Origin: Oscillospiraceae bacterium
Lineage (GTDB): Bacteria; Bacillota; Clostridia; Oscillospirales; Ruminococcaceae
Assembly: GCA_017533485.1 (NCBI GenBank)
Contig: JAFXIC010000033.1
Location: 1-62,016, forward strand
Direction of reading: 5' to 3'
Length of the DNA stretch: 62,016 nucleotides
Shown: piece by piece, positions 58,514 through 62,016 of the stretch
Numbering within the stretch: position 1 is the first letter of the stretch
Layout: each line of letters opens with the position of its first letter
Made by a program: the position numbers and the translations under genes
The notes under the pieces: model-generated
The model's input: the letters and a program-made list of their open reading frames with translations, nothing else
Told to the model about the DNA's origin: nothing
Database searches by the model: none

Positions 58514-59923
58514 ATGAAAAAGCATTGGTTCCTTGCATGGGTACTGACCATGGCGATGCTTCTGATGACAGGCTGTGAATGCCGTCATAAGGAGTGGAAG
58601 GAAGCGGATTGCACGAATCCGAAAACCTGCGTCAAGTGCGGTACAACAGAGGGAGAACCGCTGGAACATGAATGGGTGGATGCGACCTGTGATAAACCGC
58701 AGACCTGTTCACGCTGCGGCGGAAAACTCGGTGAACCGATCGGACATTGCTGGAAGGGGGCGACCTGTGAAGCACCGAAAACCTGTGAGGTCTGTGGTGC
58801 AACAGAAGGCGATCCGGTAGGTCATGTCTGGATGGAAGCAACCTGTATGGCACCGAAAACCTGTGCGGTATGTGGCGCAACGGAAGGCGAATCGGTCAGC
58901 CATTCCTGGTCAGATCCGACCTGTGAGAACCCCAAGACCTGCGATGTCTGCGGATTGACGGAGGGCGAAGCGCTCGGCCATCAGTGGTCTCAGGCAACCC
59001 TCAATATGCCGGCAGTCTGTTCGGTCTGTGGGGCGATTGACGGTACGGCACTCAACTATGTCTATGCCGGTCATGGTACTGTAAAATGGAATGAAACCGG
59101 ATATATACCGTTCTATACCGCTGAAAGCGAAACCTCGGAAGTTCTGACCTCGATTCCGGTCGGCACAGATCTCCGCTGTTATTTCCCGAAAACCAACGGC
59201 TGGTACTGCACGACCTATAACGACCAGTGCGGTTATATCCAGGCGATTTATATGAATGAGCTGATTAACGAAAATCCGACGGATACCGGCCATTCCAGTT
59301 CCGACCGTCTGTTTGATCTCTCGACGATTGCGAATGCAAGCATCGGTTCTAAGGTTCAGTTCGGTCAGTTTACGCTCAACAGTGAGTTCATTACCAAGAA
59401 AAAATCGCCGGTAGAATGGATTGTGCTGGATAAGAGCGCATCGAGAATGCTGCTGCTGGCGGATCGTTCACTGGAATGTCTCCCGTACAGCGACCTCAAG
59501 ACCAATACCTCATGGGAAACCTCGACGCTGCGGAAATGGCTCAACAACGAGTTTATCAATACCACATTCTCCTCGCAGGAGCAGCGGTATATCCTTTCCA
59601 CAACCCTGACCAATGCGGCGAATCCCAATGGCGGAACCGCCGGAAACGGTACAACCGATAAGGTCTTCCTGCTGAGCTACGACGAGTTCTTTAAGTATGT
59701 CAATAAGACACCCCATGCCACAACGCAGATTACCTACTATGCACTCTGGCATCGTAAGGGTGCACTGAGCGGAATGCCGAGCGCATGGTGGCTGCGTACA
59801 CCGGGTGCGAATGCCGGAACAGCGTGTGAAGTCGGAACGAATGGATATCCTGTGACGAACTACTGTACAGATGTCACAGAACGCCGTGATGTCCGTCCGG
59901 CAATCTGGGTAACGCTCCAGTAA
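58514..59923 (+). CDS. Lipoprotein with Cys-pair repeats and DUF6273 domain
   Basis: 469 residues. MKKHWFLAWVLTMAMLLMTGC is a lipoprotein signal. Residues ~24-185 hold six tandem repeats of about 24 residues, of the form C-x4-KTC-x2-CG-x2-EG-x-P-x-GH-x-W. The C-x-x-C pairs and His would suit metal binding. An SH3-like stretch (~190-255) follows, then a DUF6273 domain (~285-469): FGQFTLNSEF, SPVEWIVLDKSASRMLLLADR, RKWLNNEF, the WWLRTPGAN stretch and RRDVRPAIWVTLQ. It is membrane anchored outside the cell. Function unknown. GAAAGGATG precedes the ATG. Confidence 0.88.
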   Translation: MKKHWFLAWVLTMAMLLMTGCECRHKEWKEADCTNPKTCVKCGTTEGEPLEHEWVDATCDKPQTCSRCGGKLGEPIGHCWKGATCEAPKTCEVCGATEGDPVGHVWMEATCMAPKTCAVCGATEGESVSHSWSDPTCENPKTCDVCGLTEGEALGHQWSQATLNMPAVCSVCGAIDGTALNYVYAGHGTVKWNETGYIPFYTAESETSEVLTSIPVGTDLRCYFPKTNGWYCTTYNDQCGYIQAIYMNELINENPTDTGHSSSDRLFDLSTIANASIGSKVQFGQFTLNSEFITKKKSPVEWIVLDKSASRMLLLADRSLECLPYSDLKTNTSWETSTLRKWLNNEFINTTFSSQEQRYILSTTLTNAANPNGGTAGNGTTDKVFLLSYDEFFKYVNKTPHATTQITYYALWHRKGALSGMPSAWWLRTPGANAGTACEVGTNGYPVTNYCTDVTERRDVRPAIWVTLQ

Positions 59924-59937
59924 AATCATCTCAGAAA

Positions 59938-59970
59938 ACAGCGTGATGCGAAATGCGTCACGCTGTTTTT
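59938..59970 (+). terminator. Terminator of the DUF6273 lipoprotein gene
   Basis: ACAGCGTGA (59938-59946) pairs with TCACGCTGT (59958-59966), then TTTT. Confidence 0.88.
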
Positions 59971-60179
59971 ATATACAGAGCAAGGATAGAAAAAGGATAA
60001 GATATTACCATTTCTGTGGGTATTCTGGTAGGAAAAGGCGCCGGATTATGGCATAATAACAGCATAGAACAGGCATAAAGCTGCGATATGCACAGAGGCT
60101 ACGGTATGGCTGCCCCTTCGGCTGTTCCGGCGCTGTGTAAAATGGCATCTTGGAAGCTGTTCGGAAAGGAACGAAGAAT

Positions 60180-61604
60180 ATGATGCAAAAGCGAATCCGG
60201 AAGCGTGCTGCGGCAGCTTCGCTTGCGTTGCTGATGGCAATGCTGTGCGGCTGTGAAAGCGGCGGAACCAGTTCCACCAGCACGGAGCCTGCGGAAACGA
60301 CGCTGACGACAGCACCGCAGGAGAAAACCGAAGCTCCGATACTTGACGGCTATCAGCTCCTCTGGAATGATGAATTTGAGGATGAAGCACTGCGCGAGGA
60401 TATCTGGAGCTACGATCCCCATGAACCGGGCTGGACAAATCAGGAACTTCAGGAGTACACAACCTCTACCGACAATGTATTTATCCGGGACGGAAAGCTT
60501 GTGCTGAAAGCCATTCAGACCAAGGCTGATGATGGAAGTGACTACTATACTTCCGGAAAAATCAAATCACAGGGTAAAAAAGATTTCATGTACGGAAAGG
60601 TTGTCGTAAGCGCAAAGGTTCCCGAAGGTCAGGGACTCTGGCCGGCTATCTGGATGATGCCGACCGACGAATCCTATTATGGCCAGTGGCCGAAGTGCGG
60701 AGAAATCGACATCATGGAAGTCCTCGGAAACGATGTATCGACCGCGTACAGCACCATTCATTACGGGGAACCGCATGGTGAACAGCAGGGTACGCTTGCG
60801 CTGACGGACGGAAATACATTCGCAAATTCGTTCCATGAATATTCTGTGGAATGGGAGCCGGGTGAATTCCGCTGGTATATCGACGGAAACCATGTACTGA
60901 CTGTCAATGATTGGTTTACGGCAGTAGAGGGTGAAGATGAGAAACCCTATCCCGCACCCTTTAACCAGACCTTCTTTGTACAGATGAATCTGGCGGTTGG
61001 CGGAACCTGGCCCGGAAATCCCGATGAGACAACAGATTTCGACAAAGCGGAATTTGAAGTGGACTTTGTCCGCGTTTATCAGAAGGATTCCTATGACACG
61101 AATGTAAAGAAGCCGGAGAAAAACTACCGTGAACCGCTCGAAGACGGAAACTATATCTTTAACGGTGATTTCGCGGAAGCAGAGGATTTGACAGATGATG
61201 TCAACTGGAAATTCCTGCTGTTCAACGGCGGTGTCGGTGCTGCGGAAATTAAGGATAATATGATCGTGATTTCCTCGGAAAATGCCGGCACAGAAGAATA
61301 TTCCGTTCAGCTCGTACAACCGGAGCTGCCGATGATAAAGGGCAAGAAATATCGTGTATCCTTTGACGCAAAAGCGGATGCGGATCGTAATATGATCGTA
61401 TGTGTTTCCGCGCCGACCGCAGGCTGGATCCGTTATCTCCCCGATACAACCCAGCCGATTACAACGGAAATGCAGACCTATACCTTTGAGTTCGAGATGA
61501 CACAAAAAGACGACAACAACGGACGACTGGAATTTAATATGGGAAAATACGGCGAAACCGCTACTATCTATATTACCAATGTCCGCGTCGAAGAGATTAA
61601 ATAA
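60180..61604 (+). CDS. GH16 beta-glucanase lipoprotein with CBM4/9-like module
   Basis: 474 residues; ATG at 60180 with AAAGGA nine bases upstream. The lipobox Cys lies in LLMAMLCGC. A Thr-rich linker is followed by the GH16 domain (~55-315). The catalytic motif is CGEIDIMEVLG (ExDxxE, nucleophile and acid/base Glu), with PEGQGLWPAIWMMP before it and NQTFFVQMNLAVGGTWPGNP near its end. A second module (~330-474), NGDFAEAEDLTDDVNWKF to YITNVRVEEI, is a jelly roll like CBM4/9. It probably cuts beta-1,3/1,4- or beta-1,3-glucans at the cell surface. Unlike its neighbours it has no dockerin but a lipid anchor. Confidence 0.95.
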   Translation: MMQKRIRKRAAAASLALLMAMLCGCESGGTSSTSTEPAETTLTTAPQEKTEAPILDGYQLLWNDEFEDEALREDIWSYDPHEPGWTNQELQEYTTSTDNVFIRDGKLVLKAIQTKADDGSDYYTSGKIKSQGKKDFMYGKVVVSAKVPEGQGLWPAIWMMPTDESYYGQWPKCGEIDIMEVLGNDVSTAYSTIHYGEPHGEQQGTLALTDGNTFANSFHEYSVEWEPGEFRWYIDGNHVLTVNDWFTAVEGEDEKPYPAPFNQTFFVQMNLAVGGTWPGNPDETTDFDKAEFEVDFVRVYQKDSYDTNVKKPEKNYREPLEDGNYIFNGDFAEAEDLTDDVNWKFLLFNGGVGAAEIKDNMIVISSENAGTEEYSVQLVQPELPMIKGKKYRVSFDAKADADRNMIVCVSAPTAGWIRYLPDTTQPITTEMQTYTFEFEMTQKDDNNGRLEFNMGKYGETATIYITNVRVEEIK

Positions 61605-61679
61605 ATCGGAGCCGATGTTCTGAACTAATCCGATGACAAATGAATGAATTGGGCAGAACCGCCTGTGCGGTTCTCACAT

Positions 61680-61720
61680 AACAACGAAGCCTCGCCAAAT
61701 TCCGGCGAGGCTTCGTTGTT
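61680..61720. terminator. Bidirectional terminator between GH16 and dockerin genes
   Basis: AACAACGAAGCCTCGCC (61680-61696) pairs with GGCGAGGCTTCGTTGTT (61704-61720), a 17-base perfect stem. A second hairpin AGAACCGC/GCGGTTCT (61655-61674) lies before it. The core is similar to the terminator at 12147-12176. Confidence 0.9.
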
Positions 61721-61737
61721 ATATTGGATTTATATGC

Positions 61738-62016
61738 TTAGATGAGTTTTGCAATCATTCGGATGATATATACGGTGTCCGCAGCGGTCGTCAGTCCGTC
61801 ACCATTGATATCTGCATTCTGGACATTAAAGTTTGACATATCCAGTGTCGAATCTTCTGCAACAAAGCGTGCGAGGAAGATTGCGTCGGAAATATCGAGA
61901 ATGCCGTCACCGTTGACATCACCATCTATGGCTTCCGTATTCGGAGCATTGGATGCGCTATTTGTTTGGAATGTTATAAATGGGGTTACCTGTGTTTCAT
62001 CAAATGCATCCGTAAT
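61738..62016 (-). CDS. C-terminal part of a fourth dockerin protein (cut by window end)
   Basis: The last 92 residues of a protein that runs off the window. A short Thr/Asn-rich linker leads into a type I dockerin with both calcium loops (DVNGDGILD and DINGDGLTT), the ISDAIFLARFVAEDSTLDMSN helix and a terminal AKLI. It is nearly identical in the first half to the dockerin of the BspA-type protein at 12195-14348, including the ending and the neighbouring terminator, so the 3' modules share a recent origin. The catalytic or binding part lies outside the window. Confidence 0.9.
   Translation of the reverse strand: MTDAFDETQVTPFITFQTNSASNAPNTEAIDGDVNGDGILDISDAIFLARFVAEDSTLDMSNFNVQNADINGDGLTTAADTVYIIRMIAKLI

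Noticed and set aside
1-62016. tRNA, rRNA, CRISPR arrays, insertion sequences, prophage or attachment sites
   Set aside because: No cloverleaf with CCA end, no rRNA-like stretch, no regular repeat-spacer array and no transposase, integrase or phage gene was seen on reading both strands.

Overview
The window looks like chromosome of an anaerobic, Gram-positive ruminococcus (Oscillospiraceae/Clostridia), possibly a fibre degrader. The evidence: four exported proteins end in type I dockerin modules, exported proteins carry Thr-rich linkers, ribosome binding sites are AAAGGAGG-like, many sigma-A promoters have an exact 17-base spacer, and valS has a T-box leader. I see no rRNA, tRNA, CRISPR array, prophage or insertion sequence. 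Assignment below family level is inference.

Layout. 0.3-2 kb (minus): NfeD-like protein, SPFH/band-7 protein and a zinc-ribbon protein. 2.4-5.7 kb (plus): DUF1540 protein, an IreB-family phosphoprotein, and a polar amino-acid ABC transporter (binding lipoprotein, permease, ATPase). 5.7-7.7 kb: rpsB-tsf. 7.8-11.8 kb: glyS, a PAP2 phosphatase, a cassette of four small proteins ending in a BofA-like membrane protein, and a divergent metallophosphoesterase. 12.2-18.4 kb: a BspA-type leucine-rich-repeat dockerin protein, a divergent RTX-type dockerin protein and two AT-richer small genes. 18.6-26 kb (minus): a run starting with two M42 peptidases, then a GNAT, a methionine gamma-lyase-like enzyme and a membrane protein, followed by a PASTA protein whose kinase domain has lost its catalytic residues. 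26.3-28.3 kb: a cupin and a dockerin protein. 28.6-34.8 kb: valS with its T-box, and ileS. 35-39.8 kb: MoxR ATPase, DUF58 and transglutaminase operon. 39.9-43 kb: a surface acyltransferase, a 38-residue peptide gene, an attenuator-like hairpin and DAHP synthase. 43-46.8 kb: copA and a dGTPase-like HD protein. 46.8-54.1 kb (minus): dnaD, dnaI-like, nucleoside kinase, SLOG and LCP-like operon, preceded by secG and rnr. 54.4-62 kb: a prokaryotic RING-finger membrane protein, a GT2-GtrA / phosphodiester glycosidase / membrane protein operon, a DUF6273 lipoprotein, a GH16 lipoprotein and the end of a fourth dockerin gene.

How it fits together: most accessory genes act at the cell surface (dockerin proteins, GH16, acyltransferase, GT2-GtrA, NAGPA, transglutaminase, PASTA and LCP-like proteins), between housekeeping translation and replication genes. 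The most interesting signals are: (1) three copies of an ECF-sigma-type promoter (TGTGAC-17-CGTC with an A/T-tract upstream) before one dockerin gene and the acyltransferase gene, implying a shared alternative-sigma regulon; (2) the PASTA pseudokinase; (3) a short peptide ending Pro-Pro-Val-Trp-Phe, with competing hairpins, between the only clear promoter and DAHP synthase, suggesting nascent-peptide or attenuation control of aromatic amino-acid synthesis; (4) the four-gene small-protein cassette.
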